64,000 nucleotides of DNA, taken from UBA11891 sp003533785 (GTDB lineage Bacteria; Bacteroidota; Bacteroidia; Flavobacteriales; Flavobacteriaceae). The DNA is taken from assembly GCA_949511625.1 (NCBI GenBank), contig CATFEX010000022.1:68533-132532 (forward strand). Reading direction: 5' to 3'. Shown in pieces: positions 1 to 8,232 of this stretch; the stretch's first letter is position 1, and each line of letters begins with the position of its first letter. A program made the position numbers and the translations under genes. A model generated the notes under the pieces. It ran no database searches and had not been told where the DNA came from. It saw only the letters and a program-made list of their open reading frames with translations.

Positions 1-2
1 GA

Positions 3-581
3 AATCGATTCAAAACGGAAGATATTCAGAAAATAGCAGCTGCTTTCCCTGGAATTGTTGTTGTTGACGAAGCCTATGCAGAATTTAGTCCAGAAGCTTC
101 TGCTTTAAGCTGGCAGTCAGAATACCCAAACATAGTGGTTCTCCAAACTTTCTCTAAAGCGCAGGGAATGGCAGGAGCCCGATTGGGAATGGCTTTTGGA
201 TCTGAAAATATTATCGACGGTTTATTAAAAGTGAAAGCTCCCTATAATTTAAATAGCCTAACCCTCGAGGCTGCCTTAGACCAAGTCGAGAACCAACAAG
301 GACGTGTGAGAGAAATGGTTGCTCTATTAACTAAAGAACGCAAACGAGTGATAAATGCTCTGGAATCTTTGCCGTATGTAGAATCTATTTTCCCGTCAGA
401 CGCTAATTTTTTTATGCTCCGAGTGGATGACAGTCGACTTCGCTACAATCAATTAATAGAGAATAATATCGTAGTTCGTCAAGCATCACATTATTTGGGT
501 TGTGAGAACTGCCTTCGTATTAGTGTAGGTGCGCCCAGTGAAAACGATAAACTCCTTCAAGTGATGAATAATTTAAAATAA
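3..581 (+). CDS. hisC: Histidinol-phosphate aminotransferase, C-terminal part
   Basis: The reading frame is open from base 3 at the window edge, so the N-terminal part lies outside. The enzyme is a PLP-dependent class II aminotransferase making histidinol phosphate from imidazole-acetol phosphate and glutamate. The visible part has the VVDEAYAEF motif, whose Asp pairs with the PLP ring nitrogen, and the PLP-lysine motif TFSKA (Lys codon 156-158) followed by GMAGARLGM. The C-terminus holds the substrate-binding stretch LRISVGAP. hisB follows after three bases, and the whole run to 4875 is the his operon, so the assignment does not rest on homology alone. An internal GTG at 135 is not a real start, because conserved sequence continues upstream of it. 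Confidence 0.95.
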   Translation, partial: NRFKTEDIQKIAAAFPGIVVVDEAYAEFSPEASALSWQSEYPNIVVLQTFSKAQGMAGARLGMAFGSENIIDGLLKVKAPYNLNSLTLEAALDQVENQQGRVREMVALLTKERKRVINALESLPYVESIFPSDANFFMLRVDDSRLRYNQLIENNIVVRQASHYLGCENCLRISVGAPSENDKLLQVMNNLK

Positions 582-584
582 ATT

Positions 585-1718
585 ATGAAGAAAATTTTAT
601 TTATAGATCGTGATGGAACACTAGTGAAAGAACCTCCAAATGATTATCAGTTGGATGCTTTTGAAAAATTACAATTTTATCCAGGAGCCTTAGAGTATCT
701 ATCTAAAATTGCACGTGAATTGGATTATGAATTGGTAATGGTAACGAATCAAGATGGATTGGGTACTGCAAGCTTCCCAGAAGATACCTTTTGGCCAGTA
801 CACCAATTGATAGTAGATACTTTTGATGGAGTAGGGGTGCATTTTAAGGAAGTGCATATAGACAAGAGTTTTGCAAAAGAAAATACCCCCACTCGCAAGC
901 CAAACACTGGCATGTTGTCTGCATATATGAATTCGAAAAACTATGACCTAGACCAATCATTTGTCATTGGTGATCGACCAACAGACATGCAGTTGGCATC
1001 CAACCTTTCGTGTTCGGGAATTTACATGGGTACAGAGGCTAGCCTCGGTCATGAAGAAGTAGTAAAACAAGAATGGAAATCCTCCATCGCAATGACCACA
1101 ACAGATTGGCAAAAAATTTATGAGTTTTTAAAACTGGAAAGTCGTCAGGTCGTCTGGGAACGAAATACCAAAGAAACTCGGATTTCACTACGTCTCAATT
1201 TAGATGGTAGTGGAACCAGTCAGATTGATACGGGTATTGCTTTTTTCGATCATATGCTCGATCAATTGGCACGTCACGGCCAATTGGACTTAAAAATGAA
1301 AGTACAAGGTGACTTAGAGATTGATGAGCATCATACTATTGAGGACGCAGCACTAGCCCTCGGTGAAGCTTTTCATTCAGCATTAGGTAATAAAATGGGA
1401 ATAGAGCGCTACGGATTTTGTCTTCCAATGGACGATTGCTTGGCTCAGGTATCCATAGATTTCGGGGGTCGCCCTTGGCTGGTGTGGGAGGCTGCTTTTC
1501 ATCGGGAATATGTTGGAAAAATGCCCACGGAAATGTTTATGCATTTTTTTAAATCATTTTCTGATACAGCTAAAGTGAACCTTAATATCCAAGCCTCAGG
1601 TCAGAACGAGCATCACAAAATTGAAGCCATTTTCAAAGCCTTTGCCAAAGCAATTAAAATGGCCTTAAAACGAGATACAAATAGTAGTATTTTACCCACA
1701 ACCAAAGGAATTATATAA
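585..1718 (+). CDS. hisB: Bifunctional histidinol-phosphatase / imidazoleglycerol-phosphate dehydratase
   Basis: This is a two-domain enzyme of 377 residues. Residues 1 to about 165 form a HAD phosphatase with the DRDGT motif (nucleophile D8, acid/base D10), VTNQDGLG and VIGDRPTD. Residues about 189-377 are the imidazoleglycerol-phosphate dehydratase, with FFDHMLDQLARHG and the metal-binding DEHHTIED (H249, H250) and a second HH motif (NEHHKIE). It catalyses the dehydratase step and the later phosphatase step of histidine synthesis. Odd point: the zinc-binding Cys/His loop of the E. coli HisB phosphatase is replaced here by a cysteine-free stretch (residues 91-105). Its stop codon shares one base with the hisH start (TAATG), which suggests translational coupling. 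Confidence 0.97.
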   Translation: MKKILFIDRDGTLVKEPPNDYQLDAFEKLQFYPGALEYLSKIARELDYELVMVTNQDGLGTASFPEDTFWPVHQLIVDTFDGVGVHFKEVHIDKSFAKENTPTRKPNTGMLSAYMNSKNYDLDQSFVIGDRPTDMQLASNLSCSGIYMGTEASLGHEEVVKQEWKSSIAMTTTDWQKIYEFLKLESRQVVWERNTKETRISLRLNLDGSGTSQIDTGIAFFDHMLDQLARHGQLDLKMKVQGDLEIDEHHTIEDAALALGEAFHSALGNKMGIERYGFCLPMDDCLAQVSIDFGGRPWLVWEAAFHREYVGKMPTEMFMHFFKSFSDTAKVNLNIQASGQNEHHKIEAIFKAFAKAIKMALKRDTNSSILPTTKGII

Positions 1719-2302
1719 TGGAAGTAGTGGTGTTGGATTACGGTGCTGGAAATGTCAGAAGTGTTGTATTTGCCTTAGAAAGATTGGGAATTAGTGCCCG
1801 ATTGAGTAATGACCCTCAGGTGATATCCAATGCAGATTATATCATATTCCCAGGCCAAGGAGCGGCGGCCATGGCTATGAATAAACTCAATCTTTATGGA
1901 CTCACCGCTGTATTGCCCAATCTGAAACAGCCTATTCTTGGTATTTGTCTTGGGATGCAACTTTTGTTTGAAAACACAGAGGAAGGAAACACTCGGGGGT
2001 TGGGCATCCTCAAAGGCACCGTTAAAAAGTTTGAAACGGGTAAAATTCCTCAAATGGGTTGGAATTCACTCCAAAACCTTAGAGGATCCCTCTTTGATTC
2101 TATAAATGAAAACACACATATGTACTTGGTGCACAGCTACTATGCTCCTGTAGTACCGGAAACATTGGCCACAACAACTTATGGCACTACCTACAGTGTA
2201 GCCGTCCAAAAAGATAATTTTTACGGAGTCCAGTTTCATCCAGAAAAAAGCAGTCAAGCGGGACAACAACTCCTTCAAAACTTTCTACAAATTAAGCAAT
2301 GA
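1718..2302 (+). CDS. hisH: Imidazole glycerol phosphate synthase, glutaminase subunit
   Basis: A class I glutamine amidotransferase of 194 residues that supplies ammonia to HisF. The catalytic triad is visible: nucleophile C77 in GICLGMQ, and H174 and E176 in VQFHPEKS. The N-terminal VLDYGAGNVRSV and the PGQGA oxyanion-side motif are typical of HisH. The length is normal. It overlaps hisB by one base and hisA by four (ATGA), as expected in a tightly coupled operon. Its partner hisF is present at 3524, after hisA and a DinB-like gene. Confidence 0.97.
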   Translation: MEVVVLDYGAGNVRSVVFALERLGISARLSNDPQVISNADYIIFPGQGAAAMAMNKLNLYGLTAVLPNLKQPILGICLGMQLLFENTEEGNTRGLGILKGTVKKFETGKIPQMGWNSLQNLRGSLFDSINENTHMYLVHSYYAPVVPETLATTTYGTTYSVAVQKDNFYGVQFHPEKSSQAGQQLLQNFLQIKQ

Positions 2303-3015
2303 GAATTATCCCAGCCATAGACATTATCGAAGGAAAATGCGTGCGGCTCTCGCAAGGGAATTATGCTAAGAAAACTGTCTACAGTGACAATCCTCTGGAA
2401 ATAGCCCAGCGATTTGAAGACCACGGGATTCGTCATTTACATGTAGTGGACCTAGAAGGAGCAAAGGCAGATAAAATTATAAATTATAAAGCGCTTGAAC
2501 AGTTGGCAAAACGAACGCGCTTAAAAATAGATTTTGGAGGGGGACTCAAATCCTCAGAGGACTTGCGTATTGCTTTTGAATGCGGCGCCAGTCAGATAAC
2601 TGGGGGAAGTATTGCTGTTCAACAACCCAAACTATTTTTGGAATGGGTGCAAACGTATGGATCAGAAAAAATAATTTTAGGAGCGGATGTCCGCGATGAA
2701 AAGATTGCTACTAGCGGTTGGCTAGAGACTTCTGATCAACAATTATTACCTTTTCTAAACAACTATTTTGATCAAGGAATTAGGAACGTTATTTGCACAG
2801 ATATTAGCAAAGACGGGATGTTGCAGGGTCCTTCTATAGACCTTTATTGCAAAATACTCGATCAGCTTCCAGAAATTAACTTATTTGCTTCGGGTGGGGT
2901 ACAACAACTAGGTGATTTAGAGGTATTGAATGAAATTGGATGCAAAGGGGTTATTATTGGTAAGGCTTTGTATGAAAACCGAATCACCTTAAAAGAACTA
3001 ACTACTTTTATCTAA
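2299..3015 (+). CDS. hisA: ProFAR isomerase
   Basis: A (beta/alpha)8-barrel isomerase of 238 residues that converts ProFAR to PRFAR. The two catalytic aspartates of the family are present, D8 in the opening IIPAIDIIEG and D130 in ILGADVRD. The two phosphate-binding half-barrel motifs FGGGLKS and FASGGVQQ are also seen. It is separate from HisF, which has a related fold and its own copy at 3524. Start and stop overlap the neighbouring genes by 4 and 1 bases. Confidence 0.96.
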   Translation: MRIIPAIDIIEGKCVRLSQGNYAKKTVYSDNPLEIAQRFEDHGIRHLHVVDLEGAKADKIINYKALEQLAKRTRLKIDFGGGLKSSEDLRIAFECGASQITGGSIAVQQPKLFLEWVQTYGSEKIILGADVRDEKIATSGWLETSDQQLLPFLNNYFDQGIRNVICTDISKDGMLQGPSIDLYCKILDQLPEINLFASGGVQQLGDLEVLNEIGCKGVIIGKALYENRITLKELTTFI

Positions 3016-3524
3016 TGGAAAATCAAAATCTGTGTCAAGCCTTTAAGGATAGCTGTTGTTTTCGATTGAATGAAGCTGTGAGAATGATTGAAATCGCTCT
3101 TTCAAAAGTCAAACCCTCTCAAGGATGGGAGCGACCCAATAATCACACTTTGAGCTTGGCCAATCAACTTCTGCATTTGAATGGAAACATGACCCAATAC
3201 ATTCTTGCAACCTTGGGTGATCAATTCGATGAACGCCTTCGAGACGAAGAATTCACACTTCAAGAAGGAGAAAGTGTTATGAATCTTTGGACCTCTTTAA
3301 AAACTACTGTAGAAGAAGCCAAACAATGCATTGAAACTTGTACAGAAGGGGATTTTACGCGAGTGTATGAAGTTCAGGGGTTCGAATTAGCGGGAGCTGA
3401 TGTTGCCCTTCATGCCGTCGAACACTTTTCCTACCATACCGGGCAAATTGCTTTTTGGGTAAAGCAACTCACGAATGCACCGCTTGGGTTTTATGAGGGT
3501 TTTGATTTAAATTCAAAAATCTAA
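3015..3524 (+). CDS. DinB-like four-helix-bundle protein inside the his operon
   Basis: A protein of 169 residues, all-helical in appearance and with no signal peptide. H54, H137 and H141 (VEHFSYHTGQIAF) have the spacing of the DinB/DUF1572-type metal triad. DinB-fold proteins include bacillithiol- and mycothiol-dependent transferases and many of unknown substrate. No reaction can be assigned here. The start shares a base with the hisA stop and the stop shares a base with the hisF start, so it is cotranscribed and probably translationally coupled with histidine biosynthesis genes. The fold assignment is moderately sure; a role in the pathway is inference from position only. Confidence 0.8.
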   Translation: MENQNLCQAFKDSCCFRLNEAVRMIEIALSKVKPSQGWERPNNHTLSLANQLLHLNGNMTQYILATLGDQFDERLRDEEFTLQEGESVMNLWTSLKTTVEEAKQCIETCTEGDFTRVYEVQGFELAGADVALHAVEHFSYHTGQIAFWVKQLTNAPLGFYEGFDLNSKI

Positions 3525-4279
3525 TGCTCTGTAAACGAATCATTCCTTGCTTGGACATCAAAGACGGTAGAACTGTCAAGGGCGTTAATTTTGTTAATTT
3601 AAAGGATGCTGGAGATCCAGTCACATTAGCTCGGCAATATGCGCAAGAAGGGGCAGACGAATTGGTCTTTCTTGATATTTCTGCAACGGAACAAAAGCGT
3701 AAAACCTTGGTAGAGTTAGTCGAAAATGTTGCTAGAGCAATAGACATCCCTTTCACTGTGGGGGGAGGGATAAATAGTGTAGACGATGTGCATGCATTAT
3801 TGCAACATGGCGCCGATAAAGTGTCTGTAAACTCAGCAGCCGTCCGACGTCCTGAATTGATAAGAGAAATTGCTCGTGAATTTGGAAGTCAGTGTTTGGT
3901 TGTGGCGGTAGATGCCAAACAGATAAACAGCCATTGGAAAGTTCACCTAGTGGGGGGGAAGGTAGCAACCGACATTGATCTGTTTGAATGGGCAGCGATC
4001 GTTGAACAACAAGGTGCAGGTGAGCTCTTGTTTACCTCCATGGATCACGATGGTACAAAAAACGGATTTGCCAACGAAGCGTTAGTACAACTCTCTAGGT
4101 CACGTCGCATTCCAATAATTGCCTCTGGGGGTGCGGGAAGTATTGCACATTTCACAGATACTTTCATTCAAGGTGAGGCGGACGCCGCTTTGGCGGCAAG
4201 CGTTTTCCACTATGGAGCGATCCCCATTCCAGAACTCAAGGCTCAACTAGCAAACCATCAAATACCTGTCCGATTATGA
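3524..4279 (+). CDS. hisF: Imidazole glycerol phosphate synthase, cyclase subunit
   Basis: A (beta/alpha)8-barrel of 251 residues that uses HisH-derived ammonia to turn PRFAR into imidazole glycerol phosphate and AICAR. The opening CKRIIPCLDIKDG carries catalytic D11, and VVAVDAK carries D130. Phosphate-binding motifs FTVGGGIN and IASGGAGS are present. It overlaps the upstream DinB-like gene by one base and hisIE by four. Length and motifs are canonical. Confidence 0.97.
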   Translation: MLCKRIIPCLDIKDGRTVKGVNFVNLKDAGDPVTLARQYAQEGADELVFLDISATEQKRKTLVELVENVARAIDIPFTVGGGINSVDDVHALLQHGADKVSVNSAAVRRPELIREIAREFGSQCLVVAVDAKQINSHWKVHLVGGKVATDIDLFEWAAIVEQQGAGELLFTSMDHDGTKNGFANEALVQLSRSRRIPIIASGGAGSIAHFTDTFIQGEADAALAASVFHYGAIPIPELKAQLANHQIPVRL

Positions 4280-4875
4280 AAACACCTAATTTTGAGAAAG
4301 GATTCAACAACCTCTTACCTGCAATCGTTCAAGATGTCTATACCAAAAGTGTATTAATGTTGGGATATATGAATGAAGAGGCATGGACACAAACCCTGGC
4401 CTCTGGTCAAGTGACCTTCTTCAGTCGAAGCAAACAACGTCTTTGGACCAAAGGGGAGCAAAGTGGTAATTATTTAACTTTTGTAAGTGGTTCTTTAGAT
4501 TGCGACTCTGACACGTTTCTTATTCAAGCCAAGCCCACAGGCCCTGTTTGTCATAGGGGAACAGATACTTGTTGGGAAGAGGAGAACAAAGCTCCCTGGT
4601 TTTTTATTTCTGAATTAGAAGCTATAATTGCGTCACGAAAAGAAACTCTCCAACCCAATAGTTATGTGAGTCAACTTTTTGCCAAAGGGATCAATAAAAT
4701 AGCACAGAAAGTAGGAGAAGAAGCAGTGGAAATGGTTATTGAAGCCAAGGATAATAATTCAGAACTTTTTCTTAATGAAAGTGCTGACTTACTTTTTCAC
4801 TATTTAATTTTACTTCAAGCAAAAGGTTATCAATTAAACGATGTCCTTAAGATTCTAGAGTCTCGCAATAAATAA
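4276..4875 (+). CDS. hisI: Bifunctional phosphoribosyl-AMP cyclohydrolase / phosphoribosyl-ATP pyrophosphatase
   Basis: A HisI-HisE fusion of 199 residues covering the second and third steps of histidine synthesis. Residues 1 to about 105 are the cyclohydrolase, with GYMNEEAW, FFSRSKQRLWTKGE and metal-binding cysteines in DCDSDTF and PVCHRGTDTCW. Residues about 110-199 are the all-helical pyrophosphohydrolase, with KVGEEAVEMVIEA and NESADLLFHYL as the metal-binding acidic motifs. It is the last gene of the his operon; a separate promoter-like box precedes the next gene. Confidence 0.96.
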   Translation: MKTPNFEKGFNNLLPAIVQDVYTKSVLMLGYMNEEAWTQTLASGQVTFFSRSKQRLWTKGEQSGNYLTFVSGSLDCDSDTFLIQAKPTGPVCHRGTDTCWEEENKAPWFFISELEAIIASRKETLQPNSYVSQLFAKGINKIAQKVGEEAVEMVIEAKDNNSELFLNESADLLFHYLILLQAKGYQLNDVLKILESRNK

Positions 4876-4881
4876 ATAGTT

Positions 4882-4889
4882 TAACTTTA
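4882..4889 (+). promoter_or_regulatory. Candidate -7 box (TAACTTTA) four bases before a start codon
   Basis: TAACTTTA is one base off the Bacteroidota -7 consensus TAnnTTTG and ends exactly four bases before the ATG at 4894. The spacing predicts a leaderless or one-base-leader transcript. No convincing TTG -33 element was found at the usual distance, so the call rests on box and spacing. Confidence 0.4.
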
Positions 4890-4893
4890 GCAA

Positions 4894-5565
4894 ATGGCTA
4901 TAGTACCTAAGCACACTTTTACGTTTTTAAACACCTTAAAAGCAAATAACAATCGGGAGTGGTTTGAAGCAAATAAACCTGATTTTAAAGAGGTAGAGGG
5001 GCAAGTAAAAAAGGTGGCGGAACAGATTACTACTAAGCTCAATGAAGCGGATAGCATCGATAAAACCAAATTATTTCGCATTTACCGTGATGTTCGTTTT
5101 TCAAAAGACAAAACTCCGTATAAAACACACTTCGCTATTGCTTTTCATAGAGAAAAACCCCATCTACGTGGTGGTTATTATTTGCGTATTCGCCCAGGGG
5201 AAAGCTTTATAGCTGCTGGTTTTTGGGGTCCTGAAAAAGACGATTTATTTCGAATTCGTAAAGAATTGGAAGCTGATGTAGAAGAATATCGTAAACACAC
5301 GGAAAACCCTGAATTCAAAGCCATATGGGGAGACAATAAGGGAGAATGCGTAAAAACAGCCCCTAAAGGGTTTTCTAAAGATCATGCCAATATCGAATGG
5401 ATTCGATACAAACAACACTTATTCACCCATTCATTTACCGATAACGAAGTATTGCAAGAAGGTTTTACCGATACTGTAAATGAATGTTTTCAGGTCATGC
5501 GTCCTTTTTTTGATTATATGAGTAATATATTGACAACGGATCTCAATGGTGAAAGCCTTATATAA
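4894..5565 (+). CDS. DUF2461 (TIGR02453-type) family protein
   Basis: A cytosolic protein of 223 residues with the DUF2461 hallmarks: LKANNNREWFEANKPDF near the N-terminus, then FRIYRDVRFSKDKTPYKTH, then GGYYLRIRPGESFIAAGFW. The family is widespread and has no established reaction. The ATG lies 18 bases after hisIE. The product ends within the first codons of an over-long upstream extension of the next gene, but the preferred start of that gene at 5579 leaves no overlap. Confidence 0.88.
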   Translation: MAIVPKHTFTFLNTLKANNNREWFEANKPDFKEVEGQVKKVAEQITTKLNEADSIDKTKLFRIYRDVRFSKDKTPYKTHFAIAFHREKPHLRGGYYLRIRPGESFIAAGFWGPEKDDLFRIRKELEADVEEYRKHTENPEFKAIWGDNKGECVKTAPKGFSKDHANIEWIRYKQHLFTHSFTDNEVLQEGFTDTVNECFQVMRPFFDYMSNILTTDLNGESLI

Positions 5566-5578
5566 TATCCTCTTCCAT

Positions 5579-7486
5579 ATGTTTAAAAAGTTTTCAGTTA
5601 GGCTCTGTATTATTGCTTTTGTTTTAGCTTCTTTACACTCCTGCGGTATCCTTCAGCCCAAGAACATTTCAACCCCGAAGGTTGCTGTGAGTATGGATCT
5701 AACTGCTGTTGAAAACGATCAGGTCTCCGTACGGATTGATCCGTTAAAAAATTTCAGTGGGGAAGTCATTTTTCACCTACCAAAATTGATTCCTGGAACC
5801 TATGAAAACTCAGATTTTGGACGTTTTGTTTCTCAGCTTAAAGTCTATGATTACAATAACAAGCAACTGTATGCAGAACGTATAGATGCAAATACATGGC
5901 GCATCCCACAGGGACAAAAACTAGACTATATTAGTTATCAAGTAGATGATACATTCGACAGTAATGAAGGGAAAGAGATTTATCCTATGGGAGGGACCAA
6001 AATTGAAAAGGACAAGGTATTCCTTCTGAACCTTCATGGATTTATAGGGTATTTTGAAGGGGGGGAAGAATGGGCCCATCATCTAACAATAACCTCCCCA
6101 GATAAACTACGCCCTTACACCGCAATGACAAGCGAATCCCAGTCCAAAGATAAAGATGTATTTCTAGCCAACCGATATTTTAATATTATCGACGACCCCA
6201 TAATGTATGCTCCAGTAAATAATATTTCTTTTGAATTGGATGATATAACTGTGAATCTAGCAGTTTATTCTCCCTCGGAGAAATACCAAGCAGCTGACTT
6301 TAAGGAAACACTCTTTGAAATGATGAAAGCGCAAAAACGCTTTTTGGGAGAAGCCAATACTACAGAACGCTATGAAGTACTTCTCCTTTTAATGGACGAG
6401 GAAGAATTGAATTTTTTTGGAGGAATGCAAGGGGCTCTAGAACACCATCGCTCCACAACGGTTGTATTTTACGAAAACCTAGAAGCGTCGGCTTTAAAAA
6501 AGTATATCACTGATATTGTGTCTCATGAATTCTTTCACACACTAACCCCCTTAAACATCCATTCCGAACAAATTCACAATTTCAACTACAATGAAGCAGT
6601 GATGTCACAACACCTTTGGTTGTATGAAGGCACTACTGAATATTTTTCACACCTATTTCAGGTTCAGCAAGGACTAATAGATACCAATGAATTTTATGAT
6701 CGATTGCTCGAAATGATTACTAAATCCAAGCGGTATGACGATGCGATGTCATTCACCGAGATGAGCACAAATATTGTAGAAGAGCCCTATCAGAGTAATT
6801 ATCCCAATGTATATGAGAAAGGTCCCCTGATCAATCTTTGCTTGGATTTAATTATTCGAGAAATCACATATGGACAAAAAGGGATATTGAATATTCTTCA
6901 AGACTTATCCAAAAAGTATGGTGTAGACCAGCCCTTTGAGGATGCGAGCCTTTTTAGAGAAATTACCGCAATGTCATCAGCCCTTGTAGGAGCCTTCTTC
7001 AAAAAACACGTGATCGGTAATACTCCAATTGATTATGAAATTTTTTTCAATAAAGTAGGCCTACGCATTACAGAAGAAACCGTCATAGACTCAAATATAG
7101 TCCTAATTGGAAAACAGTTTCCGTTCATAACGGTAGCTTATAGCGAAGTGGGCGAGGAGACCTTGTTAGTTCAAGATTTGAATACACCTTTAAAAAGGCT
7201 TGGGTTTGAAATAGGAGATCGTGTCACAAATTTTAATGGCAAACAGATCCCTTCAAACATTATGGAAAACATCGAACTTGTCAATGATATTTTTGAAGAA
7301 GCATTTGAATGGGAAGCAGACGACCGTGTGTTTTTCGAAATAGAACGCAATGGAAACTCTCTACGCTTAGAAGGACAAGTGAATGGAATTCAAGAGACGC
7401 GAGAGGTACTCCGTTCCGTAGAAAATCCCAACCAACGCCAATTGGAACTCAGAAATGCATGGTTGCAACAGTCGCCAGCAGAATAG
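5579..7486 (+). CDS. M61-family glycyl-aminopeptidase-like lipoprotein with PDZ domain
   Basis: About 635 residues. The start at 5579 is preferred because it gives a short lipoprotein signal ending in a lipobox (LHSC); the frame is open 11 codons further upstream. An N-terminal beta domain leads to the zinc motif HEFFH (H316, E317, H320) followed by TPLNIHS. A downstream LYEGTTEYF provides the gluzincin third-ligand region, as in M61 peptidases. The C-terminus (about residues 535-600) looks like a PDZ domain (LGFEIGDRVTNFNGK). It is probably anchored in the outer membrane or periplasm and acts on peptides; specificity cannot be read. No operon partner downstream, since the next gene is convergent. 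Confidence 0.9.
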   Translation: MFKKFSVRLCIIAFVLASLHSCGILQPKNISTPKVAVSMDLTAVENDQVSVRIDPLKNFSGEVIFHLPKLIPGTYENSDFGRFVSQLKVYDYNNKQLYAERIDANTWRIPQGQKLDYISYQVDDTFDSNEGKEIYPMGGTKIEKDKVFLLNLHGFIGYFEGGEEWAHHLTITSPDKLRPYTAMTSESQSKDKDVFLANRYFNIIDDPIMYAPVNNISFELDDITVNLAVYSPSEKYQAADFKETLFEMMKAQKRFLGEANTTERYEVLLLLMDEEELNFFGGMQGALEHHRSTTVVFYENLEASALKKYITDIVSHEFFHTLTPLNIHSEQIHNFNYNEAVMSQHLWLYEGTTEYFSHLFQVQQGLIDTNEFYDRLLEMITKSKRYDDAMSFTEMSTNIVEEPYQSNYPNVYEKGPLINLCLDLIIREITYGQKGILNILQDLSKKYGVDQPFEDASLFREITAMSSALVGAFFKKHVIGNTPIDYEIFFNKVGLRITEETVIDSNIVLIGKQFPFITVAYSEVGEETLLVQDLNTPLKRLGFEIGDRVTNFNGKQIPSNIMENIELVNDIFEEAFEWEADDRVFFEIERNGNSLRLEGQVNGIQETREVLRSVENPNQRQLELRNAWLQQSPAE

Positions 7487-7515
7487 ACGTTTTTAATTCT
7501 ATGGACTGACTAAGG

Positions 7516-7929
7516 TCAAACAGATTGTGTCAAAGGCCCTTCGAACAGTTGAATTTGATCTTGCAGTCGTGTCATTACCATTTGCATCATACGCTTGTTG
7601 AGAGCCGAAGAGTGTTGAGTATACTTTTCGTATTCTGACACTGTAAATTGACCAATAACCATACCTTTTAGGGCATTACGAAACTTCTGGTCTTTGAAAA
7701 TGGCGTTTTCTATGTAAGCAAGCCGCTTTTCTGTACTTAGATCATAAAAAACACCTTTGTGCTTTTCAATATAGTTACGAAAAACAACAATGAATAATGG
7801 GTTTTGTAATTTCAATATAGGCCGCAACGTCTGATTTTGAAAACGTTCTTGTTCACCCATTTGATCGAAATGCTGTATTTTTTTAATTTCTGGACGTATT
7901 CGGAGCAGGTCATTGGGTCGATCATTCAT
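7516..7929 (-). CDS. Conserved flavobacterial protein of unknown function
   Basis: A soluble, mostly helical protein of about 137 residues. It contains GERFQNQTLRP-like and LKLQNPLFIVVFRNYIEKHK segments and a C-terminal RMMQMVMTRLQDQIQLF helix. I recall similar Bacteroidota proteins labelled glyoxalase, but no vicinal-oxygen-chelate motif is visible here, so I do not accept that label. The start at 7929 (ATG) is chosen over an in-frame TTG at 7947, because that TTG lies inside a promoter-like box (TAAATTTG, 7945-7952). It is convergent with the M61 gene and divergent from the metal cluster. Confidence 0.75.
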   Translation of the reverse strand: MNDRPNDLLRIRPEIKKIQHFDQMGEQERFQNQTLRPILKLQNPLFIVVFRNYIEKHKGVFYDLSTEKRLAYIENAIFKDQKFRNALKGMVIGQFTVSEYEKYTQHSSALNKRMMQMVMTRLQDQIQLFEGPLTQSV

Positions 7930-7944
7930 GTTTATGGTTTTTAT

Positions 7945-7952
7945 CAAATTTA
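7945..7952 (-). promoter_or_regulatory. Candidate -7 box (TAAATTTG) on the minus strand
   Basis: A perfect TAnnTTTG box reading on the minus strand, 15 bases before the ATG at 7929. It would give a leader of roughly 11 bases. It also explains why the in-frame TTG at 7947 should not be taken as the start. Confidence 0.5.
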
Positions 7953-7992
7953 TAAGAGTTTAATAAAGTAACCCTTAATATGGGTAGGATAT

Positions 7993-8013
7993 TATAAACA
8001 GATTAAGTTTATA
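7993..8013. repeat. Inverted repeat TATAAAC-N7-GTTTATA
   Basis: Perfect seven-base arms (7993-7999 and 8007-8013) separated by seven bases. It lies in the 280-base intergenic region between divergent genes, upstream of the metal-related cluster. The size and spacing fit a dimeric-regulator operator, but AT-richness makes chance formation possible. Confidence 0.45.
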
Positions 8014-8073
8014 TTTTATAGCGTGAACTGAAGTATCCATTTTATAGGTATCCCATGATTTTTGTGATAAAAT

Positions 8074-8124
8074 TTGATGAGATATGAGGGCCGATTAAAA
8101 AAATTATTTTTTTAATTTCATCAA
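8074..8124. repeat. Nested inverted repeat in the intergenic region
   Basis: Outer arms TTGATGA (8074-8080) and TCATCAA (8118-8124) enclose inner arms ATTAAAAAAA (8094-8103) and TTTTTTTAAT (8107-8116), with a three-base loop TTA. All arms are perfect. The rest of 7953-8211 holds no ORF that I can support. The structure could be a cruciform or operator region, or a terminator-like remnant; nothing decides between these. Confidence 0.5.
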
Positions 8125-8220
8125 TAAAGTATTGTAATACAACAAATTAAAAAATATAATGACACTATAAGGTCGTTTTTTATCATTAAGAGACACTTTA
8201 AAAAGCTTTCCTAAATTTGC

Positions 8221-8228
8221 TATATTTG
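8221..8228 (+). promoter_or_regulatory. -7 box TATATTTG four bases before a GTG start
   Basis: A perfect TAnnTTTG box ends at 8228 and the GTG start is at 8233. A second, overlapping-phase box TAAATTTG lies at 8212-8219. The first box predicts transcription starting at or one base before the GTG, that is a leaderless message. The second would give a leader of about ten bases. Confidence 0.6.
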
Positions 8229-8232
8229 TATT

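Noticed and set aside
7309..7509. Open frame of 66 codons on the plus strand
   Set aside because: Out-of-frame with the C-terminal PDZ region of the M61 gene; composition and lack of motifs mark it as a shadow.
8160..8211. GACACT repeated twice upstream of the metal cluster
   Set aside because: Six-base direct repeats in AT-rich sequence are expected by chance and have no fixed relation to the promoter boxes.
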